42,550 nt of DNA from NCBI RefSeq assembly GCF_947503125.1, contig NZ_CANNCR010000039.1, forward strand, positions 1-42,550. The letters run 5' to 3'. Shown in pieces: positions 18,397 to 25,919 of this stretch. Both the position numbers and the translations under genes were made by a program. The stretch's first letter is position 1. Each line of letters opens with the position of its first letter. The notes beneath the pieces are model-generated. The model was not told the DNA's origin. It searched no databases and saw only the letters and a list, made by a program, of their open reading frames with translations. This DNA is from an uncultured Metabacillus sp. GTDB taxonomy: Bacteria > Bacillota > Bacilli > Bacillales > Bacillaceae.

Positions 18397-20880
18397 TTAA
18401 CCTATTTTTTTCTTTGTTTCATATTTTGAAACAGGAATGCTTGCCCATTTCGGCGTATTGTGCTCAATCGCCGAAACAACAACCGTCATATCATCCTCGA
18501 TTTTACCGGATCTCGTTCTTATCACCTCTTCCATTATTAGGTCTGCAACCTCTTGAGGATCTTCCGTTTTTATTTCACTAATTTTCCGCTTCATCCATAA
18601 ATCATAATTCTCAACATGTTTTGGTCCTTCAAAGATACCATCACTCATCATAATCAAAAGGTCTCCTGCCTTCAGCTTTTCCCCAACAACATCGACATCG
18701 AAATCATCGATAATGCCCATTGGTAGATTGCTAGCTTGAATTTTAATGATTTTATCTCCTCGTTTCACAAAGCTTGGCGTTGAGCCAATTTTTAAGAATT
18801 TACTGGTTCCATCTTGAAGATCGACAATCGCTAAATCGAGCGTTGAGAAAATTTCATCTGTCGTTCTAAGCGATAAAATTGAATTGATTGTTTTAATTGC
18901 AACCTTTTCTTCTATGCCTGATTGCAAGATTTTTTGCAATAGCTTGATCGTTTCATTGCTTTCAAAGTGAGCTCTTTCACCATTTCCCATTCCATCACTA
19001 ATGGCAACAGCAAACTTGCCTACTCCTAAATCAATCATAGAATAGCTATCTCCTGATACCAAACCGCCGCCTTTCGCTGCATGAGCAACACCTGTTTCAA
19101 TCCGGAATTTCTTCGCTGAACCAAATGAAACATGGCAATAACCATTTGGATAGTTTGCACACTCCTCATGTTTAACGATAATTGATTCATCTAAAATATC
19201 AGATAGCATTGGTGCAATGATTTTTTCGCACTCACCATGTCCATTACAAAAAGGAATACTCATTTCAATATCGACATTCCCTTGCTCAAGGCTGTAAATA
19301 TCTACATTAACAATTTCTATCCCGAAATTTTGCAGGGCATCTAAAATTTGCTCCTCCTGGACAAAATGATTCTCGCGTTCTCTTTTAATTTCCTTGGAAA
19401 GGTCCTCCATAACATGTGATACACCTAATAGTTGTTCAGCAACTAACCTCCTGCTTTCCTGAACCTCCTTCTTTAGCTTTTGATTTGCTTGAAAATAATT
19501 GATTTCTTCTTCGATCGCCTCTTCCACTTTCGTTGATTTTGAACAGTGTTTCGCAAACTCCTTTTTTAACTTGATATTGTTTTGATACGTTTTTTGTTTC
19601 GTTTCTTGCATAATTGCCTGCATATATTCATAAGTTGTATCAAAGTTCTGTACCCAGCACCTTTCTTTCTTAAAACAATGCTGGCATGTACTTTCCGTAA
19701 TACTGCTTAAAAATAAATCGGTTTCTCGTTGTTCATCTTCTGTCACATCCTTATTATAAAAGGTTCCAAAACTTTCCGATAGCGCTTGGAATACTTGTGA
19801 AAATTGATCAACGCGATGTGCGGTTACATCACGGATTTTCCGTACATATTGTTGTTGTTCCTGAGCATGCTCACTTGTCCCTGGGATGTGCCGTGCCAGT
19901 CTTGCTGTAATGGCTTTCGGTGTAATCAGGAATAACAAGATGGCAATCATTGATTCAGTCAGTGTTGTCATTAAATCAGATGACCCTTGTCCATATAAAG
20001 AAATCAACACAGACCCTAGCAGAAGGCCAATTGCCGTTCCTAACTTTTGCCCTTCTCTTAATAGACCTCCTAATAGTCCAGAAAAGGCAAGGAGGCTCAT
20101 ATGATATAAGTTTCCGACGTTTGCCAAGCTTAAAATCAATCCCGTGACAACTCCAACTGTACAGCCAATGCTGGATCCGCCTATAAAGGCAAAAAGGAGA
20201 ACAATATAACGGGAAAAGATATGTTCTGCCTGCAAATTTTGATAGGACACTCCAACAAGACCTGTCATTACAGAAGCTAAGAGAATCATAATGCAGATAA
20301 TTTCCTCAATCTTTAGTGATTGTTTATATTTTCGGGCAGATATGAGTGGAATACTTTGAAGAAATATTAAGGTTAGGATAAAGGATAACCCTGATTCAAC
20401 CCCTGCCATCATATAATCATATAATGTTAAAGTGGATTTGGTTGCGAATGAAAAGACAATCCTTGTTAATGCAACCGTCCCAAAAACGACAAAGGGGAGA
20501 ATCTTTAATTGATCCTTAAAGATATAGGCAGATAGGCGATTGATCACAAGGAAACCAATAATTGATGCTAAAATGATGAAGGATATTTCAAAAGAAACAG
20601 TCATACCTCCGGCTATTAAGGAGAAACCGGCTAATAATGCCTTATCTTTTTTCATGAGAAAAACTGCGCCAAAGAATGGCAATGCGAAAGGTAATACCTC
20701 CGATAAAATAATTGCTCGTCCTAATAAAAACCCAATTAATACATACACAAGACCTTTATGCAAGAGGAACACTTGTAATTTAGAAGAGAATCGATGAAAG
20801 AATCGATTAACTACTTGCTGGGTTTTAACCATTCCCAAATCCGAAATCGGCTCCATTAACCTTCTTTCTACTTTTTCCAT
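18397..20880 (-). CDS. spoIIE: stage II sporulation protein E, PP2C-family phosphatase
   Basis: SpoIIE sits at the polar septum, interacts with FtsZ and dephosphorylates SpoIIAA to release sigma-F in the forespore. The 827-residue protein has about ten hydrophobic segments in its first 320 residues. A coiled, cysteine-containing middle region follows (CQHCFKKERCW), then a C-terminal PP2C domain. Metal-binding acidic residues are visible: D611 in SGDSYS, D629 in SDGMGNG, D747 in SDGIFEG, and D796/797 in EDDMTVV. The ATG at 20880 follows GGGGG by about 8 nt. The promoter has the special Spo0A-dependent layout. Confidence 0.98.
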   Translation of the reverse strand: MEKVERRLMEPISDLGMVKTQQVVNRFFHRFSSKLQVFLLHKGLVYVLIGFLLGRAIILSEVLPFALPFFGAVFLMKKDKALLAGFSLIAGGMTVSFEISFIILASIIGFLVINRLSAYIFKDQLKILPFVVFGTVALTRIVFSFATKSTLTLYDYMMAGVESGLSFILTLIFLQSIPLISARKYKQSLKIEEIICIMILLASVMTGLVGVSYQNLQAEHIFSRYIVLLFAFIGGSSIGCTVGVVTGLILSLANVGNLYHMSLLAFSGLLGGLLREGQKLGTAIGLLLGSVLISLYGQGSSDLMTTLTESMIAILLFLITPKAITARLARHIPGTSEHAQEQQQYVRKIRDVTAHRVDQFSQVFQALSESFGTFYNKDVTEDEQRETDLFLSSITESTCQHCFKKERCWVQNFDTTYEYMQAIMQETKQKTYQNNIKLKKEFAKHCSKSTKVEEAIEEEINYFQANQKLKKEVQESRRLVAEQLLGVSHVMEDLSKEIKRERENHFVQEEQILDALQNFGIEIVNVDIYSLEQGNVDIEMSIPFCNGHGECEKIIAPMLSDILDESIIVKHEECANYPNGYCHVSFGSAKKFRIETGVAHAAKGGGLVSGDSYSMIDLGVGKFAVAISDGMGNGERAHFESNETIKLLQKILQSGIEEKVAIKTINSILSLRTTDEIFSTLDLAIVDLQDGTSKFLKIGSTPSFVKRGDKIIKIQASNLPMGIIDDFDVDVVGEKLKAGDLLIMMSDGIFEGPKHVENYDLWMKRKISEIKTEDPQEVADLIMEEVIRTRSGKIEDDMTVVVSAIEHNTPKWASIPVSKYETKKKIG

Positions 20881-20913
20881 CGTTCATTCCCCCACTAATT
20901 GATTGTTGCTGTA

Positions 20914-21041
20914 ATTATATCGAACGCTTGGACAAGATTTTGTCAAAAGAAGGAATGATATTCCAAAAACAGTTCGACTGTTTTTGAAGAATGCGACAAA
21001 TATCTAAGTGATGTGAAAATTTTTCTAATGTCTTTCGTCAA
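20914..21041 (-). promoter_or_regulatory. Spo0A-dependent sigma-A promoter of spoIIE
   Basis: TTGACA (20941-20946) and TATAAT (20914-20919) are both perfect but 21 bp apart. This is the abnormal spacing known for the Spo0A-activated spoIIE and spoIIG promoters. Spo0A-box-like sequences (TTGNCGAA) occur at 20928-20935 (TTGTCCAA), 20973-20980 (CAGTCGAA), 20992-20999 (TTGTCGCA) and 21034-21041 (TTGACGAA, full match). The 20881-21204 gap has no convincing gene. Confidence 0.85.
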
Positions 21042-21204
21042 AAAGGTAGAAAACGATGAGAAAACGGCTAGGAATATGTAAGTAAAAGGAGAAAGAAAGA
21101 TAGAATAGCCTATGAAAAACGGATCCTTGTCGGTAAAATATTTCACCTTACCAGGTTTCGAATCCCATTTCCTTAGTGCGGAGAAGCTTTTTTAATAAAA
21201 CGAC

Positions 21205-21237
21205 AAAAAAACTAGTTGCTCAAAACAACTAGTTTTT
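21205..21237 (-). terminator. terminator of the tRNA-Met/tRNA-Glu operon
   Basis: AAAACTAGTTG and CAACTAGTTTT pair over 11 bp with a 7-nt loop and run into TTT on the minus strand. It starts a few bases after tRNA-Glu. Confidence 0.93.
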
Positions 21238-21242
21238 CCATA

Positions 21243-21314
21243 TGACCCGTACGGGATTCGAACCCGTGTTACCGCCGTGAAAGGGCGGTGTCTTAACCGC
21301 TTGACCAACGGGCC
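21243..21314 (-). tRNA. tRNA-Glu (anticodon TTC)
   Basis: A 72-nt cloverleaf. The acceptor GGCCCGT pairs with ACGGGTC (one G-U), the anticodon stem CCGCC/GGCGG encloses CTTTCAC with TTC as anticodon, and the T-arm is CGGGTTCGAATCCCG. The discriminator is A; CCA is not encoded. It is the second gene of a two-tRNA operon. Confidence 0.97.
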
Positions 21315-21415
21315 TATTTAAATGTTAGAGACGGATATGAGATGTCAGAGGTTTATGTTTTATTTCGAAGAAACCGTTTATCCGACTTCTTACTTCCAAA
21401 TTCTCACTTCTAGTA

Positions 21416-21492
21416 TGGTAGCGGCGGAGGGAATCGAACCCACGACCTCACGGGTATGAACCGTACGCTCTAGCCAGCTGAGCTACGCCGCC
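21416..21492 (-). tRNA. tRNA-Met (anticodon CAT), elongator type
   Basis: A 77-nt tRNA with encoded CCA (21416-21418). The acceptor GGCGGCG pairs with CGCCGCT, and anticodon loop TTCATAC carries CAT. The first pair is G-U, not the mismatch of initiator tRNAs, and the body matches Bacillus elongator tRNA-Met. An Ile-lysidine tRNA is unlikely. The T-stem (GTGGG/CCCTC) has a U-U mismatch at 50-64. Confidence 0.93.
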
Positions 21493-21529
21493 ATATTTCA
21501 AAGTTGTCCTTTTCTAAGGCACAAGATAT

Positions 21530-21558
21530 ATAATACATTCGAATTAAATTTCCGTCAA
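21530..21558 (-). promoter_or_regulatory. sigma-A promoter of the tRNA operon
   Basis: TTGACG (21553-21558), a 17-bp spacer and TATTAT (21530-21535), about 38 nt before tRNA-Met. Confidence 0.85.
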
Positions 21559-21603
21559 TATAAAATTTATTCACATAATCTTCTGACTATTAATCACTAT
21601 TTA

Positions 21604-21770
21604 GAAAAGCGCAAGCGCCTTGATCAGCCTCGGGCAAATAAGACGATTTAGAATAGAAGGCGTTCTTTTGCCTTCAATTCTAAATTGGCTTTGACCTCGA
21701 GGGGCTAGGCGCTGGAGCTAGACACAAAAACTAAGTACAAAATTTTATACTTTCTTAAACTTTAAAAAAA
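21604..21770 (+). repeat. interspersed palindromic repeat, type A, with tail
   Basis: The copy runs from GCGCAAGCGCCTTGATCAGC to GGCGCTGGAGCTAGACAC plus the A-type tail. The inner arms are perfectly paired: TTTAGAAT-A-GAAGGC with GCCTTC-A-ATTCTAAA. It lies between the tRNA promoter and yabR in a gap of about 335 nt that has no gene. Its final A-run forms the U-tract of the yabR terminator. Confidence 0.88.
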
Positions 21771-21795
21771 GGAAAACACCAATAAGATGTCTTCC
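21764..21795 (-). terminator. yabR terminator
   Basis: GGAAGACA (21788-21795) pairs with TGTTTTCC (21771-21778), followed on the minus strand by TTTTTTT. That T-run is the end of the adjoining repeat tail. Confidence 0.85.
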
Positions 21796-21827
21796 TTTTA
21801 CGGCAACATTTATATGAAGGCAGCAAG

Positions 21828-22280
21828 CTATCCTCTTCTAGCTCCTCGACCACCGCGTTTTGATTCTGTATTGCGTTTTAATGAAGATAGACGATCTTCA
21901 CTGTCTTTTAAGAAACGACTCATCTTTTGTTCAAAGCTTTCCTTGCTATTATTGCGGAAATCATTTCCTCTTTGTCTCGGGCGATCTGATTGCCTTGGAC
22001 GATCTGAGTTTCTTGGGCGTTCTGGACGTTCTGGGCGCTCTGGGCGATCTATCGCTTTTTTAATAGATAAACCAATCTTACCATCATTCTCAACATTTAT
22101 TACTTTAACTGTAACTTCATCTCCGACTTTTAAGTGATCATTAATATCCTTCACATAATTATCGGCAACTTCACTGATGTGAACGAGACCTGTAGAGCCT
22201 CCTGGTAGCTCAACAAACGCTCCAAAATTAGTAATGCCCGTCACTTTACCCTGTAACTTGCTGCCAACTTCAATCGACAT
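21828..22280 (-). CDS. yabR: S1-domain RNA-binding protein YabR
   Basis: A 150-residue protein. Residues 1-72 form an S1 OB-fold (VGSKLQGKVTGITNFGAFVEL, then GLVHISEVA and VGDEVTVKVINV, as in polynucleotide phosphorylase and ribosomal S1). The C-terminal half is a low-complexity tail of Arg, Pro, Glu and Asp with repeated RPE and DRPRQ units, ending in RRG-type residues. The partner RNA is unknown; relatives associate with ribosomes. The ATG at 22280 has AAGGAGGAG about 10 nt upstream, and a consensus promoter precedes it. Confidence 0.93.
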   Translation of the reverse strand: MSIEVGSKLQGKVTGITNFGAFVELPGGSTGLVHISEVADNYVKDINDHLKVGDEVTVKVINVENDGKIGLSIKKAIDRPERPERPERPRNSDRPRQSDRPRQRGNDFRNNSKESFEQKMSRFLKDSEDRLSSLKRNTESKRGGRGARRG

Positions 22281-22332
22281 AAAAATAATGCTCCTCCTTA
22301 AACAGATAAAAAATCATTCGAACCTTTATTAT

Positions 22333-22362
22333 ATTATACATAAATAAAAAATCGAGTGTCAA
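22333..22362 (-). promoter_or_regulatory. sigma-A promoter of yabR
   Basis: TTGACA (22357-22362), an 18-bp spacer and TATAAT (22333-22338); both hexamers are perfect. It lies in the divIC-yabR gap, so yabR can be made independently of the yabP-divIC unit. Confidence 0.88.
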
Positions 22363-22367
22363 CAAGG

Positions 22368-22736
22368 CTAATCTTTTATGTTAAAGATGATCTCATTCTC
22401 ATCAGATAAGAAATAATCCCTTCGTGCAATTTTTGCGATATACTCATCATCATTAAGCTTGACAATTTCTTCTCTTAAAAGCTTCTCCTCTTGTTTTAAT
22501 CTGCTCAATTCTTTTTCAAGTTTTTTTTGTTCAGCCAATTTTTCCTCAATGGTACTTTGCTGATTGTAAATGGTGGTGATTATAACCACTGAAGAAATGA
22601 CAGCCAATAATCCTAACAGGGTTAACCTTCTGATCAAGCCTCTTTTCCGTCGTTTCGAAAGTTGCTGTTGTCTCTCCTGTTGCTGCATATATTGTGATTG
22701 CAATTCCGTAATTTTCCTGGTTCTTTCGAGACTCAT
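22368..22736 (-). CDS. divIC: cell division protein DivIC (FtsB-like)
   Basis: A bitopic septum protein that works with FtsL and DivIB. The 122-residue product has a basic, Gln-rich cytoplasmic N-terminus (1-37), one transmembrane segment at 38-57, a Lys/Glu/Leu coiled coil at about 60-95 and a short extracellular end with ARRDYFLSDENEIIF. The ATG at 22736 has AAGGAGG 6 nt upstream; the frame is open 39 nt further but without a ribosome-binding site. It follows yabQ by 11 nt. Confidence 0.96.
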   Translation of the reverse strand: MSLERTRKITELQSQYMQQQERQQQLSKRRKRGLIRRLTLLGLLAVISSVVIITTIYNQQSTIEEKLAEQKKLEKELSRLKQEEKLLREEIVKLNDDEYIAKIARRDYFLSDENEIIFNIKD

Positions 22737-22747
22737 AGTTTTCCTCC

Positions 22748-23383
22748 TTACTTTTCTTTTCTCCGTAGCCACCACGCTTTTATCTTACTAGCTATATTCT
22801 GGAATTTTTTCATAAATCCTGCTAACAACCGAATAATCTTTCCCAGAAAGTTCCTAATTTTAAATGGAGTAAACCGCCATAAAAGGCGCAAAAGAAATCT
22901 TACCGGTGCTAATAAAAGTTTAACGAACGAATATAAAAATTGAAAAGCCCATTTTAGTAATCTCCATAAAAAGTTCACCGTTCCAAGTAAGATCACAAAG
23001 AGCAGCTGAACCAAGCCGACAATCGGTTTTACAATCATTAGATTGCCTACCTTTAGCATAAAACGATAGATGCTCAGGCTTGTCTGTATTAAACGCTCAA
23101 GAATACGCAAATACAAGCGTTTAAATAAACTCTGATAAGCTGCATATCCGCATAGTACAGCTAGGAAGATATAAATCCGCAATTCTCCTTCATTAACCAG
23201 CAGCAACAGATAAAAAAGGATAAGTCCTTGTACGACCCAAAATAAAAAATCATTAATAAAAACAACCCATCTAGCTCTCATTGGCCGCTTTAAAAAGCGG
23301 CCATAAGTATCGAGAGCCAAACCGAGCCAACCACCCATACCAGCCATTGCCAACATTGTGTAAAATTGCGTTGTCAGACTCAT
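22748..23383 (-). CDS. yabQ: spore cortex biosynthesis protein YabQ
   Basis: A 211-residue membrane protein with four or more hydrophobic segments (about 5-25, 40-65, 68-86 and 117-150). B. subtilis YabQ is a mother-cell protein of the outer forespore membrane needed for cortex formation. The basic C-terminus (KIKAWWLRRKEK) would stay cytoplasmic. The ATG at 23383 overlaps the yabP stop by 4 nt (ATGA), and no good ribosome-binding site is seen, so coupling is likely. Confidence 0.93.
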   Translation of the reverse strand: MSLTTQFYTMLAMAGMGGWLGLALDTYGRFLKRPMRARWVVFINDFLFWVVQGLILFYLLLLVNEGELRIYIFLAVLCGYAAYQSLFKRLYLRILERLIQTSLSIYRFMLKVGNLMIVKPIVGLVQLLFVILLGTVNFLWRLLKWAFQFLYSFVKLLLAPVRFLLRLLWRFTPFKIRNFLGKIIRLLAGFMKKFQNIASKIKAWWLRRKEK

Positions 23384-23691
23384 TTAAATAACTTGCTAAA
23401 GAGTCCTTTAGCTTTCTCCCCATGCTGTTCGTCCAAATACACCAAGTCAAAAATTCTGCTGCCCTTTATGGAAACAACGCCCTTATCAACATCAAGATTT
23501 TTCATCTGAAGGTTTTGCCCGCGGATCGCTAGCGCCCCCATGACGGTATCCAATAGAAATTCCTCACTATCAAAGCTCTCCACCTGCTTAACACCAGTAA
23601 TCTCTAATAATTTCCTTCCCCGCATGATGACATCATGCTCTTGAATGGCACCTTTATGGACAGATGAATTGTTATCATAATATTGATTCAT
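23380..23691 (-). CDS. yabP: sporulation protein YabP
   Basis: A 103-residue protein of the YabP family, small and without membrane segments. The core (HDVIMRGRKLLEITGVKQVESFDSE, which the reader can find at about residues 19-43) has a beta-rich pattern with IRGQNLQMKNLDVDKGVVSIKG after it. In B. subtilis it is made in the mother cell and needed for cortex assembly with YabQ. The ATG at 23691 has GGAGG 6 nt upstream. It leads the yabP-yabQ-divIC unit. Confidence 0.93.
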   Translation of the reverse strand: MNQYYDNNSSVHKGAIQEHDVIMRGRKLLEITGVKQVESFDSEEFLLDTVMGALAIRGQNLQMKNLDVDKGVVSIKGSRIFDLVYLDEQHGEKAKGLFSKLFK

Positions 23692-23722
23692 GTTCAACCT
23701 CCGCATTCTAAATAAAGGATTC

Positions 23723-23760
23723 TTTTACATTTGTATGTAAAAACAATCCGAATTAGAACA
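23723..23760 (-). promoter_or_regulatory. candidate sigma-E promoter of yabP with overlapping inverted repeat
   Basis: CATACAAA (23730-23737) matches 7 of 8 of the sigma-E -10 CATACAMT. The -35 (around TTCTAAT, 14 nt upstream) is weak. The -10 lies inside a perfect inverted repeat, TTTTACAT-ACAA-ATGTAAAA, at 23723-23742. Confidence 0.4.
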
Positions 23761-23769
23761 AGCTATATA

Positions 23770-24170
23770 GAAATGCGGAAGCGGCTTGATCAGGCCCGAC
23801 AAGCACAAGACGATTAGGAATAAAAGGTGTTCTTTACCTTCAATTCCTAAGTGGCTTGTGACCTCGAGGGCCTAGGCGCTGCAGCTAGACAATATCGAAA
23901 TGCGGAAGCGGCTTGATCAGCTCCGACAAGCATAAGATGATTCCTAATAGAAGGCGCTTTTTGCCTTCTATTAGGGAGCAGCTTATGACTCGAGGAGCTA
24001 GGCGCTGCAGCTGGACAATTCGAAATGCGGAGGCGACTTGCTTAGCTCCGACAAGCATAAGACGCTTAGGAATAGAAGACGTTCTTTGTCTTCAATTCCT
24101 AAGTGGCTTATGACTCGAGGAGCTAGGCGCTGCAGCTGGACAATACAGAAATGCGAAAGCGCCTTGCCCT
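23770..24170 (+). repeat. tandem array of interspersed palindromic repeats, type B (three full, one partial)
   Basis: Units start at 23770, 23897, 24022 and 24148 (period 125-127 bp). Each opens with GAAATGCGGAAGCGGCTTG or a close variant. Each closes with GGCGCTGCAGCTGGACA or, in the first, AGCTAGACA. The arms differ between units but stay complementary (AGGAAT/ATTCCT in units 1 and 3, TAATAGAAGGC/GCCTTCTATTA in unit 2). The fourth unit is cut after its first 23 bases, 5 bases from the rqcP stop codon. The yabP-rqcP gap (484 nt) holds only this array and the yabP promoter. Confidence 0.9.
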
Positions 24171-24175
24171 AAAAG

Positions 24176-24439
24176 CTATTCCTGCTCTACCTTCTCTTCT
24201 TTAACAATACGGTACAGATTTGCTGCCTCTTCTTTTCTTGTTGTTTCCTTTAAATCTGTAATCTCAACTGTCATTAACTTTTGGCCAAAACGGATGAGCA
24301 ATTCATCCCCTATTTTCACATTGGAGCTTGCCTTTCCGGGGATTCCATTAATTGAAATCCGGCCTTGATCGGCAATTTCTTTTGCTAATGTTCTTCGTTT
24401 AATGATTCTTGATACTTTTAAAAATTTGTCTAATCTCAT
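24176..24439 (-). CDS. rqcP: S4-domain ribosome quality-control protein RqcP (YabO)
   Basis: An 87-residue protein built around an S4 RNA-binding domain (MRLDKFLKVSRIIKRRTLAK). RqcP works with RqcH on stalled 50S subunits during alanine tailing in Bacillus. The second ATG at 24439 is chosen because AAAGAGGG lies 6 nt upstream and family members begin MRLDKFLK. The first ATG (24445) overlaps the yabN stop. It is cotranscribed with yabN. Confidence 0.94.
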   Translation of the reverse strand: MRLDKFLKVSRIIKRRTLAKEIADQGRISINGIPGKASSNVKIGDELLIRFGQKLMTVEITDLKETTRKEEAANLYRIVKEEKVEQE

Positions 24440-24441
24440 CT

Positions 24442-25905
24442 TCATCCCTCTTTATCTATTTTCTTTGCTTCATTCCATAATTGATCCATTTCTTCTAAGG
24501 ACATGTCTTGAAGCTTCAGGTTATGTTCCTCTGCCTTCTTCTCTATGTAGCGAAAACGATCATAAAATTTTTTATTTGTTGAAGCCAATGCTTCCTCAGG
24601 TTCAATATGATAATGCCTTCCCACATTGACTAACGCAAATAACACATCGCCGAACTCCTTCATGATGTAATGATCATTTGTATTCAATTTTAGCTCGTCT
24701 TCAAATTCTGTTATTTCCTCTTTTACCTTTTCCCAGGTTTCATCAACCGTTGGCCAGTCAAATCCAACCTTAGCAGCTTTTTTCTGTAAATGAAAGGCTT
24801 TAGAAAGGGCGGGAAGTGCTGATGATACCGAATCAAGAATGGATGTTCTAATAGGGAGTTCTTTTTGCTTAATCTCTTCCCAGTTTGCCAGCACCTCATT
24901 TGTATCTTGAACAACCGTTTCTCCAAACACATGCGGGTGTCTGCGAACCATCTTTTCTGCGACTGCTCTAATAACATCATCAATCGAAAACATTCCATCG
25001 TCTTCACCAATTTGGGCATGAAGAACAACCTGCAAAAGAACATCACCTAGTTCTTCAATCATATGATCTATATCTTCTTCTTCTATTGCTTCCAATAGTT
25101 CATAACACTCTTCAATTAAATATCTTTTTAAAGAGTGATGTGTTTGTTCCTTGTCCCAAGGGCAGCCATCTGGACCGCGCAGTTCGGCTACAATTTGCCT
25201 AAAGCTAGTAAATTGATGATATAACAGTTCGTTATTTTTTACAGGTGGAACATAGACACTTGTTAAGTTGTTGACACTTGTTTCACGATCAAGCTCATAC
25301 AATGGCACTTCTTTAATTAGCTGCTGACTGCTTCCAGCAGCAGTTACAATCGTCACACGATAATCATCTGGCAGCTGTTCCATTAAGGTGAGCTTTACAT
25401 CTGACGCTACCATTTGGTCATAAACTTGAGTAATAAGAACATGTCCATTCAATTGAAGCTGTTCGCTTTTTAATGTTAAGGCATCTACTAGCTGAAATCC
25501 TTCAATTGGATCAATTTCTAATGCCTGAAAAGTCGAATCGATAAAGCTTTGTCCGCCTTGTACAACAATTGTATAACCCTTTTCCCTTCCGTTATTTAAA
25601 AGGAGTTGTACGGTTTTCTCTGCGACAAGCGGATGTCCCGGAACAGCATACACAATATCCTGATCGGCAGCTTTTTCTAATAAGGTTTCGACAATTTTCC
25701 GATACACTTCATCAAAGTCATCATTCTCTTCATAAATAGAATCAAACGCTTCATAACGTATTTCGTTATTTAATTCGACAATAATGGGATGCTCCTTTGT
25801 CCGTAAAAATAAATGCTCAGATTTTGTAATTAATTGGTATACACCAAAAGGCAATTGCTGCAAATCGCCTGCACCTAACCCAACAATTGTGATTTTTTTA
25901 GCCAT
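24442..25905 (-). CDS. yabN: fused tetrapyrrole-methylase-like / MazG NTP pyrophosphohydrolase (YabN)
   Basis: A 487-residue fusion. Residues 1-225 resemble SAM-dependent tetrapyrrole methylases (ITIVGLGAGDLQQLP at 5-19, VPGHPLVAEKT at about 88-98). The C-terminal part is MazG: LRGPDGCPWDKEQTHHSL at 242-259, then EECYE and EELGD metal-binding motifs and a second, weaker MazG repeat. It hydrolyses NTPs to NMP and pyrophosphate, probably housecleaning; the methylase substrate is unknown. The ATG at 25905 has GGGG about 8 nt upstream. It follows yabM by 14 nt. Confidence 0.95.
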   Translation of the reverse strand: MAKKITIVGLGAGDLQQLPFGVYQLITKSEHLFLRTKEHPIIVELNNEIRYEAFDSIYEENDDFDEVYRKIVETLLEKAADQDIVYAVPGHPLVAEKTVQLLLNNGREKGYTIVVQGGQSFIDSTFQALEIDPIEGFQLVDALTLKSEQLQLNGHVLITQVYDQMVASDVKLTLMEQLPDDYRVTIVTAAGSSQQLIKEVPLYELDRETSVNNLTSVYVPPVKNNELLYHQFTSFRQIVAELRGPDGCPWDKEQTHHSLKRYLIEECYELLEAIEEEDIDHMIEELGDVLLQVVLHAQIGEDDGMFSIDDVIRAVAEKMVRRHPHVFGETVVQDTNEVLANWEEIKQKELPIRTSILDSVSSALPALSKAFHLQKKAAKVGFDWPTVDETWEKVKEEITEFEDELKLNTNDHYIMKEFGDVLFALVNVGRHYHIEPEEALASTNKKFYDRFRYIEKKAEEHNLKLQDMSLEEMDQLWNEAKKIDKEG

Positions 25906-25919
25906 TTATGAACCCCATT

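Noticed and set aside
20943-21146. 67-codon hydrophobic open frame on the minus strand
   Set aside because: Overlaps the spoIIE -35 and Spo0A boxes, starts with a GTG lacking a proper ribosome-binding site, and has no known counterpart.
23913-24113. 66-codon open frame on the plus strand, with similar ones at 39846-40058 and 40456-40650
   Set aside because: All arise from copies of the interspersed repeat; they share peptide pieces only because the DNA repeats do.
23770-24170. Possible CRISPR array because of three regular repeats
   Set aside because: Units are 126 bp and contiguous, without short repeats and unique spacers; they belong to the interspersed family.
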